Source of the DNA: Clostridia bacterium
GTDB taxonomy: Bacteria; Bacillota_A; Clostridia; Oscillospirales; CAG-272
Reading direction: 5' to 3'
NCBI GenBank assembly: GCA_017626655.1
Contig: JAGAIH010000052.1
Location: 1 to 15,412, forward strand
Length of the DNA stretch: 15,412 nucleotides
The notes under the pieces are model-generated. The model was not told the origin of the DNA. It worked only from the letters and a program-made list of their open reading frames with translations, and ran no database searches. Made by a program: the position numbers and the translations under genes. Positions 7,543 through 14,301 of the stretch are shown here, piece by piece (position 1 is the stretch's first letter; each line of letters begins with the position of its first letter).

Positions 7543-7938
7543 TCACACGAATGCCCCGCATATGCCCATATAGACCATCGCGGCAGCAAAGAGCGTCAGG
7601 AAGGCCAGGTAGCACAGGCCAATGGCAAAACCGATCCTGCCAAGGATATGGCCCGTTTTGGCACGCCCCTCCAGAACGCCGAAGGTCTTTCGGTAGGCCA
7701 GAGCCTTGCTTCGGGCAATAAAGGAGAAAATGAAACCAAGCAAGCCCAGAAGAGAACAGACCAGACTCATGATGCCCCATTTGAAAGCGTCATCAGCCAT
7801 CTCGTTCATCAACTGATCCCTGGCCGCCTCTGTGCTTGTGCCATACAGAATGGACGGCTCGGATGCGGTCATTGCCCCGCAGGAAGGGCAGTAGCTCTCG
7901 CTTCCCTCCAACTGGCGGCCGCAATTCTTACAGAACAC
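7543..7938 (-). CDS. Zinc-ribbon, two-membrane-segment protein (copy 2, GTG start)
   Basis: A 131-residue paralogue, function unknown. The start codon is GTG, chosen because it gives the same MFCKNCGRQL beginning as copies 1 and 3 and has GGAG seven bases upstream. The zinc-ribbon cysteines are C3, C6, C17 and C20. The first membrane segment is three residues shorter than in copies 1 and 3 (WGIMSLVCSLLGLLGFIFSF), an in-frame loss. The loop ARSKALAYRKTFGVLEGRAK is nearly the same as in copy 1. The second hydrophobic segment spans about 95-128. It begins 15 bases after the stop of copy 1, so the two are clearly in one operon. Confidence 0.82.
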   Translation of the reverse strand: MFCKNCGRQLEGSESYCPSCGAMTASEPSILYGTSTEAARDQLMNEMADDAFKWGIMSLVCSLLGLLGFIFSFIARSKALAYRKTFGVLEGRAKTGHILGRIGFAIGLCYLAFLTLFAAAMVYMGICGAFV

Positions 7939-7945
7939 AGCAGAG

Positions 7946-7949
7946 CTCC
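7946..7949 (-). promoter_or_regulatory. Ribosome binding site for the GTG start of copy 2
   Basis: GGAG on the - strand lies seven bases before the GTG at 7938-7936, in the 15-base gap after the preceding stop codon. It supports GTG as the start rather than a later ATG. Confidence 0.65.
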
Positions 7950-7953
7950 GCGA

Positions 7954-8379
7954 TCACATCACACCGGCTTCCGCGAGACCTATGGCAAAGCCCAAGAGGA
8001 CCGCGAAGCCCATGTAGATGGTCATGCCCAGGCCCACGCCAAAGCCGACCTTGCCCAGGATACGGCCCACGCGGGCCTTACCCTCCAGGACACCGAAGGT
8101 CCGCTCATAGGCAAGAGCCTTGCTCTTGGCGATGAAGGAGAAGATGAAGCCCAGCAGAGACAGACAGCCCGAGGCCGAGAAGGCCAGGCTGAGGATGCCC
8201 CAGGTGAGGGCCTGACCGCCCATGCCGCTCTTCAGCTGCTCGTTGGCCTCGTTGACGGCGTTATAGCCGTACTCAAGGGTGGATGCGGCAGCGGCGGTCT
8301 CGCCGCCGTTGACGGTGCCGCATACGGGACAGACATTCTCGTTCTCGTCCAGCTGACGGCCGCAATTCTTACAAAACAT
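7954..8379 (-). CDS. Zinc-ribbon, two-membrane-segment protein (copy 1)
   Basis: A 141-residue protein, first of four tandem paralogues in transcription order; function unknown. The zinc ribbon occupies residues 1-22 (C3, C6, C17, C20). The linker to about residue 56 is Ala/Asn/Glu-rich and of low complexity. Hydrophobic segment 1 is about 56-80 (LTWGILSLAFSASGCLSLL and on), followed by the basic loop AKSKALAYERTFGVLEGKAR and hydrophobic segment 2 at about 108-138. A strong AAAGGAAGG site lies before the ATG. It starts 30 bases after the stop of the alpha/beta hydrolase gene, so the zinc-ribbon cluster is probably the tail of the lipid operon. A membrane scaffold, sensor or adaptor role is possible but not shown by the sequence. 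Confidence 0.82.
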   Translation of the reverse strand: MFCKNCGRQLDENENVCPVCGTVNGGETAAAASTLEYGYNAVNEANEQLKSGMGGQALTWGILSLAFSASGCLSLLGFIFSFIAKSKALAYERTFGVLEGKARVGRILGKVGFGVGLGMTIYMGFAVLLGFAIGLAEAGVM

Positions 8380-8409
8380 AGTATATACCTTCCTTTCAAT
8401 GAATGGTTT

Positions 8410-9405
8410 TCAGGAGTGGAGCGCCGTGTCGAATTGCTTGACGAATTCCTTCACGGCGGTGTCGTAGCGCTCGGAGTCGGTGATACGGAGCATGGAATGC
8501 CGACCGTGGGGGAACCAGACCAGGCGCTTATCCGAGGTGCCCGCCAGGTCAAAGAGCTTTTGGGCGTACTCGGGGGTGGAGTACAGGTCCTCCTTGCTGT
8601 GGAGCATGAGGAGGGGGAGCTCCAGCTTGTGGATCACGTCGATGGGGCCGAAATCCATGGAGTGGCCTGTGTAGTGCTTCATCCAGGCGTTGATGAGGGG
8701 GTAGACGGTCTTGACCGGCTTTTTGCGCTCGATCAGGTGGTTCTTCATGGACTCCCCGAAGTTGGGAAACATCCCCTCGGTGATGACCCCGCGGACACAG
8801 TCGGGGCAGTCCTTTGAGGTGACCGCCAGCATGGCCCCCGCCGCTCCGATGCAGATACCGTGGAGCAGGACGGTCTCCATACCGAACTCATCGCGCAGGA
8901 GCTTGACCCAGGCGATGCAGTCCTTGCTCTCCTCGAAGCCGACGGTGTTGAATTCTCCCTCGCTCAGACCGTGGGCGCGGGGGTCCACCACCAGGATATT
9001 GCACCCCGCCTCGGCGTAGGGGATAGCGAAGAAGTAGCCGTACCGCAGGCTCTCGGTGCGCCCCGACAGGATCATGACGGCGCGGTCGTAGCCCAGGTCA
9101 TAGTATTCGCCGTAGAGGTTGGTGCCGTCGCGGACCACGTGGACATCCTGCTTCCTGTCCAGATGAGCCGCCATCCAGTCCTGCCCGATGGCGTCCATCC
9201 GCATACTGTCGGGATCCTCGGGGAAGGAGGGCACCCGCCCCCACTTCTCGGGGGAGGTACGGCGCAGGGTGGCGGTGTACACGCATTTAGAAGCCACGAA
9301 CAGGGTCAGCGGCCACATGAGAATACCGCTGCCCACCAGGACCCCCAGGATGATCCACACGAAGGTCGGGACGGTGGACAGATCCCAGGCGAGTGCCATG
9401 AGCAT
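8410..9405 (-). CDS. Membrane-anchored alpha/beta hydrolase with Cys nucleophile position
   Basis: A 331-residue alpha/beta-hydrolase-fold protein of the YqkD/serine-aminopeptidase-like type. Residues about 12-38 form one hydrophobic anchor (VWIILGVLVGSGILMWPLTL), and the catalytic domain follows from about 85. The strand-loop VVDPRAHGLSEG is typical of the fold. The nucleophile elbow is HGICIGAAGA: the residue at the GxSxG serine position is Cys185, read directly from a TGC codon. The rest of the triad is present as D273 in HSKEDLYS and H303 in FPHGRHSML. It may be an esterase, lipase or thioesterase; with Cys it could favour a different substrate or be slow. The start lies two bases after the plsC stop, with GAAAGGA inside the end of plsC, so the two are translationally coupled. 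This suggests work on acyl lipids, which is inference. Confidence 0.8.
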   Translation of the reverse strand: MLMALAWDLSTVPTFVWIILGVLVGSGILMWPLTLFVASKCVYTATLRRTSPEKWGRVPSFPEDPDSMRMDAIGQDWMAAHLDRKQDVHVVRDGTNLYGEYYDLGYDRAVMILSGRTESLRYGYFFAIPYAEAGCNILVVDPRAHGLSEGEFNTVGFEESKDCIAWVKLLRDEFGMETVLLHGICIGAAGAMLAVTSKDCPDCVRGVITEGMFPNFGESMKNHLIERKKPVKTVYPLINAWMKHYTGHSMDFGPIDVIHKLELPLLMLHSKEDLYSTPEYAQKLFDLAGTSDKRLVWFPHGRHSMLRITDSERYDTAVKEFVKQFDTALHS

Positions 9406-9407
9406 AT

Positions 9408-10091
9408 TCAGGTACCGTCCTTTCTTTGGGTTTTCTTGCTTTTCTCGGCGGCCACGCGGGCGTCGAGATCGGCCTTCAGAGCTAGCACGTGGTCGCGGAT
9501 GGCCGTATTGGCCGCCTCCAGCTGATCCCGGGGGATGATGGGGCCTGTGGCGGTGATGTAGTCCTTCAGGTTAATCTCGTTGCCCACGAGGATGTGGGTC
9601 CGTCTGAAGAAGCCGTAGTTCCCGTCGGTGATGATGGGAAGGATCGGCACCCCCGCGCGGTGGGCGATGACGATGTAGCTGGCGTAGAAGGGGCCGATCT
9701 GCCCGTCGTCGGTGTTCTTTCCCTCGGGGAAGATCTGCACCATGCCGCCGTTCTTCAGCACCTCCACCGACTTCTCCATGAAGCGCATACTGCGGATACG
9801 GCGGTCACAGGGGATACCCCCGAAGAACCGCATCCCGAAGCCCTGGAGCTTGTTGCGGTAGGCGTGCTCCGAGGCCACCACCCACAGCTTGCGGGGGAGG
9901 ACCAGGAACATATTTAGCATGAAGTCAAGCACGCAGTAATGGTTGGAGATGATGAGCTTTGCGCCCTTGAAGCGGCGGCTCTTACGGCGGAAGCTCCCGT
10001 CCTCGTAGTAGGTCTTGCGCTTGAAGAAGAGCCAGTAGAGCCAGAAGCCCTGGATGATGGCGAACCAGCGGAAAATATCGAAGAGAATCAT
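9408..10091 (-). CDS. plsC: 1-acyl-sn-glycerol-3-phosphate acyltransferase
   Basis: PlsC adds the second acyl chain to lysophosphatidic acid to give phosphatidic acid, the precursor of membrane phospholipids. The 227-residue protein has an N-terminal hydrophobic segment (about 5-23), the catalytic NHx4D motif as N50-H51-YCVL-D56, a GGIPCDRR block (91-98) that fits the glycerophosphate-binding motif, and FPEGKN at 121-126 in place of the common FPEGTR. A PILPI block follows. The C-terminal tail is Lys/Arg-rich. Its ATG overlaps the stop of the symporter gene by four bases, and its own stop lies two bases before the hydrolase start, so it is coupled on both sides. Co-occurrence with fakA and fakB supports a role in using activated fatty acids. 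An acyltransferase for another lipid acceptor cannot be excluded. Confidence 0.88.
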   Translation of the reverse strand: MILFDIFRWFAIIQGFWLYWLFFKRKTYYEDGSFRRKSRRFKGAKLIISNHYCVLDFMLNMFLVLPRKLWVVASEHAYRNKLQGFGMRFFGGIPCDRRIRSMRFMEKSVEVLKNGGMVQIFPEGKNTDDGQIGPFYASYIVIAHRAGVPILPIITDGNYGFFRRTHILVGNEINLKDYITATGPIIPRDQLEAANTAIRDHVLALKADLDARVAAEKSKKTQRKDGT

Positions 10092-11449
10092 GCCTCGGTC
10101 GCACGCTCCTTACCCATGTGGGAGATCACCTTGGGGAAGGCGAAGGACATACCGAAGGCGATCATGCAGGCGGCGGCCACGATCAGAGGCAGGAAGGAAA
10201 TGTTGCCGATCATGTCCTCGCTCTTGAGGGCGGTGAGCATGACCCCCGTAGCCAGACCCGCCGAGACACCCTCGAAGAGTCCCTGCACCGCGAAGTACAT
10301 GGAGGCCACCGAGTGGCCCTTCTCTTCCCTCTCCCGCTTGGCCAGATGGGAGGGGACGGTGTAGGTCACCGAGAAGAAGGCGCCGATGGAGAAGGAGACC
10401 AGGATACCACCGCAGATGGCGATGGCGGTCAAAGCCCCCTTGGACAGGCTCTGGGAGCTGATATTGCAGAAGTACATCACCAGCATACCAATGGAAAAGA
10501 TGGTGAGAATGTAGCGGTAACCGAAGCCCAGGCCTCGCTTGGAGACGATCCTGTTATACAGAATGATGGTCAAAGGCACAGGCACGAAGGAGGAGGCCAT
10601 GACCACGGTCATGTTCAGCCCCGTAGAGGAGAAAAGCTCGTTGATACCGCCCAAGAAGAGTTGAAGACCGAAGTTCATGACGGCGGCGGTACACATCCAG
10701 TAGATGAAGTGTTTGTTCTTCACCGACACAACGATAGCTTTCCACAGGGTCAAAGGCTTCTCGGCCACCTCGCCCTCGCGGACCGCGGCAGGCTTGTTGG
10801 TGGGTTCCTCTTTTAAGAGGAACATGGGAATGAGCATAAGCAAGGACAGGGGGAGGAAGATCAGCGCCACGTAGCGAATGTTGACCCCCATACCCACGAA
10901 CACGGGGACCAGGGCATAGCCCAGGATGAAGTACACCACGTCGCAGACCGACTTGATATTGGAGAGGAACACCACGTCGCCCTCGGTCTCGGTGACCTCC
11001 GAGAAGGTAGCGTAGAAGGTCAACATGGTGAGGGTGTAGAAGGCGTAGTAGATCATGAGCAGAACGCCGAACCACACGGTATTCAGCACTGTCTCACCCT
11101 GATTCAGGGGGACAAGGAACAGCAGATAGGCGATGACCATAGGCACAAAACCGATGACCAAAGAAGGTCTGCGGCGGCCCCAGCGGGTCTTCAAACGGTC
11201 GGTGAAGGAGGCGAAGGGCAGGTCGATGACACCGTCCAGCACCCGCGCTACGAAGGCCAACGCGGCCCAGAGGGTGGCCACCACCAGGTTCTTGTCGATG
11301 TAGGTCCAGGTCCCGATGTCCTCGGGGGCGAAGCCGCCCGTCAGCAGAGCCGAGCAAAGATAGGAGCCTACCATGAGGTTCATCATGTTCACGCCCATGC
11401 CCGAGCAGCCGTACAGGGCCAGGAGCTTGCGGCTTTTGATCTTTTTCAT
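10088..11449 (-). CDS. GPH-family cation:sugar symporter (MelB-like MFS)
   Basis: A 453-residue integral membrane protein with about 12 hydrophobic segments, of the glycoside-pentoside-hexuronide:cation symporter family. The diagnostic segment is near residues 69-95: RVLDGVIDLPFASFTD then RLKTRWGRRRP. D72 and D76 keep the spacing of the two cation-binding aspartates of MelB. A long cytoplasmic loop (about 213-232) splits the two halves, as is usual. The ATG is preceded by AGGAAAGG (11458-11465). It lies 21 bases after fakA and overlaps plsC by four bases, so it is embedded in a lipid operon rather than the nearby sugar locus. The substrate is probably a sugar or glycoside, but this family also includes carriers for lipid-linked or acidic solutes, and the context leaves that open. 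Confidence 0.85.
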   Translation of the reverse strand: MKKIKSRKLLALYGCSGMGVNMMNLMVGSYLCSALLTGGFAPEDIGTWTYIDKNLVVATLWAALAFVARVLDGVIDLPFASFTDRLKTRWGRRRPSLVIGFVPMVIAYLLFLVPLNQGETVLNTVWFGVLLMIYYAFYTLTMLTFYATFSEVTETEGDVVFLSNIKSVCDVVYFILGYALVPVFVGMGVNIRYVALIFLPLSLLMLIPMFLLKEEPTNKPAAVREGEVAEKPLTLWKAIVVSVKNKHFIYWMCTAAVMNFGLQLFLGGINELFSSTGLNMTVVMASSFVPVPLTIILYNRIVSKRGLGFGYRYILTIFSIGMLVMYFCNISSQSLSKGALTAIAICGGILVSFSIGAFFSVTYTVPSHLAKREREEKGHSVASMYFAVQGLFEGVSAGLATGVMLTALKSEDMIGNISFLPLIVAAACMIAFGMSFAFPKVISHMGKERATEA

Positions 11450-11470
11450 GTGGTTTACCTTTCCTATGGT

Positions 11471-13102
11471 TTATTCAAGGGTGATCACGAGATCGTAGAT
11501 GGGATCCAGGGTGGAGATCACACTGACCTCAGCCCCACCCGAAAGCTCCTCGGCGGTATCCGCCAGGGCGGCGATCTCCTCCTCGGCGCGGTTCTTGCCG
11601 TAGAAGAGGGTGATGACGTCACGGTCCTCCTCGGACAGCGCGGCCTCCAGGGTACGGCGCGCCACCTCGGCAAAGTCCGTCCCCACGGTCAGCACCTCAT
11701 CCCCCGCAAGGGCGAAGTAATCGTTCTGTACGATGGTCTTGTCTCCGTAGCGCACAGTCTTGACGGCGTGGGCTACCGAGATCTCCCTCAGGTGTCCGAT
11801 GGTGTCGTGGATGGCGGTGACGGTGGCGTGGATATCCTCATCCGAGAAATCAATGATGGGCAGGGAGGCGTAGCACTGCGCCACCGATCGGCAGTTCAGC
11901 ACCGTCACCCTGGCTCCCTTGTACATGCTTCCCGCCTGCATGGCGCTGAGGATGGAGTTGGAGCTGTTGGGAAAGACCAGAATCTCCCCCGCCGACACGC
12001 GGTCGAAGGCCTCCAGGAAGTCTTGGGAGGAGGGCGCCTCCTCCGAAAGGATCACGGCGTCGGCTCCCATCTCCGAAAGCATCCGCTGGAGCCTTTGGTT
12101 GGGCGCCACGGCCACCACCGCCAGGACGGCGCCCTCCTCGGTGGGCGCGCAGAGGATCTTCTCGGTCCGCCCCGTGTGCTGGACCGACATATTCTCCACC
12201 TTCATAGTCAGGAACTCACCGAAACGGTGGCAGTAGGTCAGCACTACCTCGGGGGTCGGTGTGTGGATATGGACCTTGACCTTGTCCCCCTCCAAAGAAG
12301 CGACCACCGACTCGCCCAGGGCATTCAGGTGGGTCAAGAATCCATCGTAGTCAAACTCCCCCAGGGCGGTGGTCAACTGGAGCAAAAGCTCGGTGCAGTA
12401 GCCCAGGGAAAAGTCACTGTTGCGATCGAAAAGGGAGTAGTCCACGAAGTTGGAGGCCCCCTCGGCCGTCTTCTCGTCGGGAGATGACAGAGGCTCGCCC
12501 TTCAGGTATCGGAGGACACCCTCCAGAAAGTATACGAAGCCCGCGCCGCCGCTGTCCACCACTCCCGCCTTTTTGAGGATGGGCAACAGCTCGGGGGTGC
12601 GCTCAAGGGAAGCCTTGGCCGAGGCGGTCATCAGCTCCACCGCGGCGTCGATATCACGCAGGGCGGGAAGCCCCTCCCGCAGAGCCGTGGACACGTCCTT
12701 CAGCACCGTGAGGATGGTTCCCTCCACGGGCTTGGCCACTGCCCTGTAGGCGTAGGTGCAACCCATTTCCATAGCGTCGGCCAACACCGTAACGTCGGCC
12801 TCACTATGCCCCGCAAAGCCCTCGGACAGGCCGCGGAAGAACTGGGAGAGGATGACCCCCGAGTTGCCCCGCGCTCCAAAGACGGCGGAACCCGCGAAGC
12901 TTTGGGACAGGGCAGACAGATCTCCCTCGCCGTGCTCAATGGCGCGGAAGCCGTTCTTCAGGGTCATGACCATGTTGGTTCCCGTGTCGCCGTCGGGGAC
13001 GGGGAAGACGTTCAGGTCGTTGACCTCGGCGCGGTGGGCCTCCAGATGAGCGAGACCGTACCGCAGCATATCCCGATAGACGGGACCGTTTATGTTCTCC
13101 AA
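11471..13102 (-). CDS. fakA: Fatty acid kinase FakA (YloV/DAK2 family)
   Basis: FakA phosphorylates a fatty acid held by FakB to give acyl-phosphate, which PlsX/PlsY-type enzymes use for phospholipid synthesis. The 543-residue length is usual. The N-terminal DhaL-like ATP-binding domain (about 1-200) has NVFPVPDGDTGTNM with metal-binding D37 and D39, and GARGNSGVILSQ (76-87). The middle domain carries GYCTE with C236 and VKVHIHT with H278 and H280, the conserved Cys and His residues of FakA. The C-terminal third is DegV-like. The start is a TTG: it has AGGAG nine bases upstream and gives the expected ENINGPVYRDML beginning. It follows fakB by 36 bases and shares its promoter. Confidence 0.92.
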   Translation of the reverse strand: MENINGPVYRDMLRYGLAHLEAHRAEVNDLNVFPVPDGDTGTNMVMTLKNGFRAIEHGEGDLSALSQSFAGSAVFGARGNSGVILSQFFRGLSEGFAGHSEADVTVLADAMEMGCTYAYRAVAKPVEGTILTVLKDVSTALREGLPALRDIDAAVELMTASAKASLERTPELLPILKKAGVVDSGGAGFVYFLEGVLRYLKGEPLSSPDEKTAEGASNFVDYSLFDRNSDFSLGYCTELLLQLTTALGEFDYDGFLTHLNALGESVVASLEGDKVKVHIHTPTPEVVLTYCHRFGEFLTMKVENMSVQHTGRTEKILCAPTEEGAVLAVVAVAPNQRLQRMLSEMGADAVILSEEAPSSQDFLEAFDRVSAGEILVFPNSSNSILSAMQAGSMYKGARVTVLNCRSVAQCYASLPIIDFSDEDIHATVTAIHDTIGHLREISVAHAVKTVRYGDKTIVQNDYFALAGDEVLTVGTDFAEVARRTLEAALSEEDRDVITLFYGKNRAEEEIAALADTAEELSGGAEVSVISTLDPIYDLVITLE

Positions 13103-13111
13103 TGATTTGTT

Positions 13112-13116
13112 CTCCT
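13112..13116 (-). promoter_or_regulatory. Ribosome binding site fixing the TTG start of fakA
   Basis: AGGAG on the - strand stands nine bases before the TTG at 13102-13100. No in-frame ATG lies nearer than residue 12, which would cut into the conserved N terminus, so TTG is the preferred start. Confidence 0.75.
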
Positions 13117-13138
13117 GTGGGTAGGATTCGTGGGGGGA

Positions 13139-14077
13139 TCAGCGCGCCGACTCCATGATCCGCGTCATAATCTCCTTCTCGCGGGCTAACTCCTCGGAAA
13201 CCTCATCGCCGAGGAAGTAGACACCCACCATGCCGGGGCCAATATTGGTACCGCTGGCGGAGTAGGAATCGCTGACCAGCACCGCCTTGGGGTGTAGCTC
13301 GGCTTCCAGCTTCTCCTTGAGGGTCATGGCGTACTCCTCGCGGTTGCTGTGGACGATGAGGAGGTACTGGTCACCGACGTTGGTAGCCACCTCCTTGACA
13401 TAAGCTACGGTGGCGTTCAGGGCCTTCTTCATGCCCTTGGCCTTGGTCAGGACGGTCACGTAGCCGTCGCGGTTGCAGTCGCCCATAGGCTTGACCCCCG
13501 CGAAGCTGCCCATGATGGCCTTGCCCGTGGAGATGCGCCCGCGGCGGGCGATGAACATGAGATCGTCGATGGGACCCATCTGGTGGACGCGCAGGCGGTT
13601 GGCCTCCAGCCACTCGGCCACCTCGTCCAGGGTCTTGCCCTCCCTTTGCAGCTCGTGGGCGTAACACACCAAAAGCCCCAGGGAGCCCGACATACGCAGG
13701 GAATCCACGCAGACGACCCGCCGCTCGGGATACTCGGCCATCACCCGCCGGGCGGCTCCCACCGCCACGTTGTAGGTGGAGCTGATCTTAGAGGAGATGG
13801 AAACGCTGAGGATATCGGTACCCGCCTCGGCGTATTTTTTGAAGTATTCGTAGTATTCCTCGGGGCTGGCGGGGGCGGTGCTGACCTGCATACGGCGGTC
13901 CCCCAGGCAGTTGTAGAAGTCCTCACGGGAAATGAGGCTCCAGTCCAGCTTGGTGTCAAGCTCCCGTCCGTCGCTGATGCTGACGTGGCCGTGGACGTAG
14001 TCGGTGATACCGAACTGCTCACGGATGGCGGGAGACAGATCGCAGGTGACGTCGGTCAAAATGATATACGGATCCAT
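13139..14077 (-). CDS. fakB: DegV-family fatty-acid-binding protein (FakB)
   Basis: FakB carries a fatty acid in a closed pocket and presents it to FakA for phosphorylation. The 312-residue protein has the DegV landmarks in order: LTDVTCDL (7-14), VSTAPASPEEY (65-75), SISSKISSTYNVA (93-105) where the carboxylate-binding Ser/Thr residues lie, VDSLRMSGSLGLLV, FIARRGRIS, then a GVKPMGD turn and IVHSNREE. The ATG has AAGGAG upstream (14084-14089). It is the first gene behind a near-consensus promoter and is followed after 36 bases by fakA, the kinase partner. Chain specificity (saturated or unsaturated) cannot be read here. The SGSLG segment departs slightly from the more common SGGxG form. Confidence 0.9.
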   Translation of the reverse strand: MDPYIILTDVTCDLSPAIREQFGITDYVHGHVSISDGRELDTKLDWSLISREDFYNCLGDRRMQVSTAPASPEEYYEYFKKYAEAGTDILSVSISSKISSTYNVAVGAARRVMAEYPERRVVCVDSLRMSGSLGLLVCYAHELQREGKTLDEVAEWLEANRLRVHQMGPIDDLMFIARRGRISTGKAIMGSFAGVKPMGDCNRDGYVTVLTKAKGMKKALNATVAYVKEVATNVGDQYLLIVHSNREEYAMTLKEKLEAELHPKAVLVSDSYSASGTNIGPGMVGVYFLGDEVSEELAREKEIMTRIMESAR

Positions 14078-14162
14078 GATGATCTCCTTTTTTGGGATTT
14101 CGATCGTTCCTTAACTATATGCGCGTCAGGAAAAACGCATGATCCCCCATTTTATTCATATT
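14078..14162 (-). other. 5' leader of the fakB operon
   Basis: About 85 bases separate the predicted transcription start (near 14163) from the fakB ATG. On the - strand it holds a weak ATGCG/CGCAT hairpin and the ribosome binding site. I see no recognisable riboswitch or T-box. Confidence 0.4.
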
Positions 14163-14169
14163 CCATTAC

Positions 14170-14198
14170 AGTATAGCACAACAGGAGCGGTTTGTCAA
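14170..14198 (-). promoter_or_regulatory. Near-consensus vegetative promoter for the fakB operon
   Basis: On the - strand TTGACA (14198-14193), a 17-base spacer and TATACT (14175-14170) form an almost perfect sigma-A promoter. The predicted start of transcription is near 14163. It lies just downstream of the CotH-gene terminator and points towards fakB, so it likely drives the whole downstream run. Confidence 0.85.
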
Positions 14199-14263
14199 TC
14201 AACTAAAGTGAAAAAAGTCGTACCTACAGGATCTTTGTCGAGACAATTCCTTCCGTAACAGAC

Positions 14264-14295
14264 AAAAAACGGAGGCCGCAAGCGCAGCCCCCGTT
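14264..14295 (-). terminator. Intrinsic terminator after the CotH-family gene
   Basis: On the - strand the 9-bp stem AACGGGGGC/GCCTCCGTT (one G-T pair, 10-base loop) is followed by a T6 tract (14269-14264). It begins seven bases after the stop of the CotH-family gene and shields the fakB promoter from read-through. Confidence 0.88.
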
Positions 14296-14301
14296 GGGGT
14301 C

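Noticed and set aside
6883..8817. Long open frame on the + strand (over 600 codons)
   Set aside because: It runs antisense across the four zinc-ribbon genes; its internal repetition is only the mirror of those paralogues, it has no clear ribosome binding site and its composition is unlike a folded protein. The - strand genes have conserved motifs and good ribosome binding sites.
14190..14204. FabT-like palindrome overlapping the -35 of the fakB promoter
   Set aside because: Only a loose resemblance (AGTTGATTGACAAAC on the - strand); the symmetry is poor and the match is partly due to the -35 hexamer itself.
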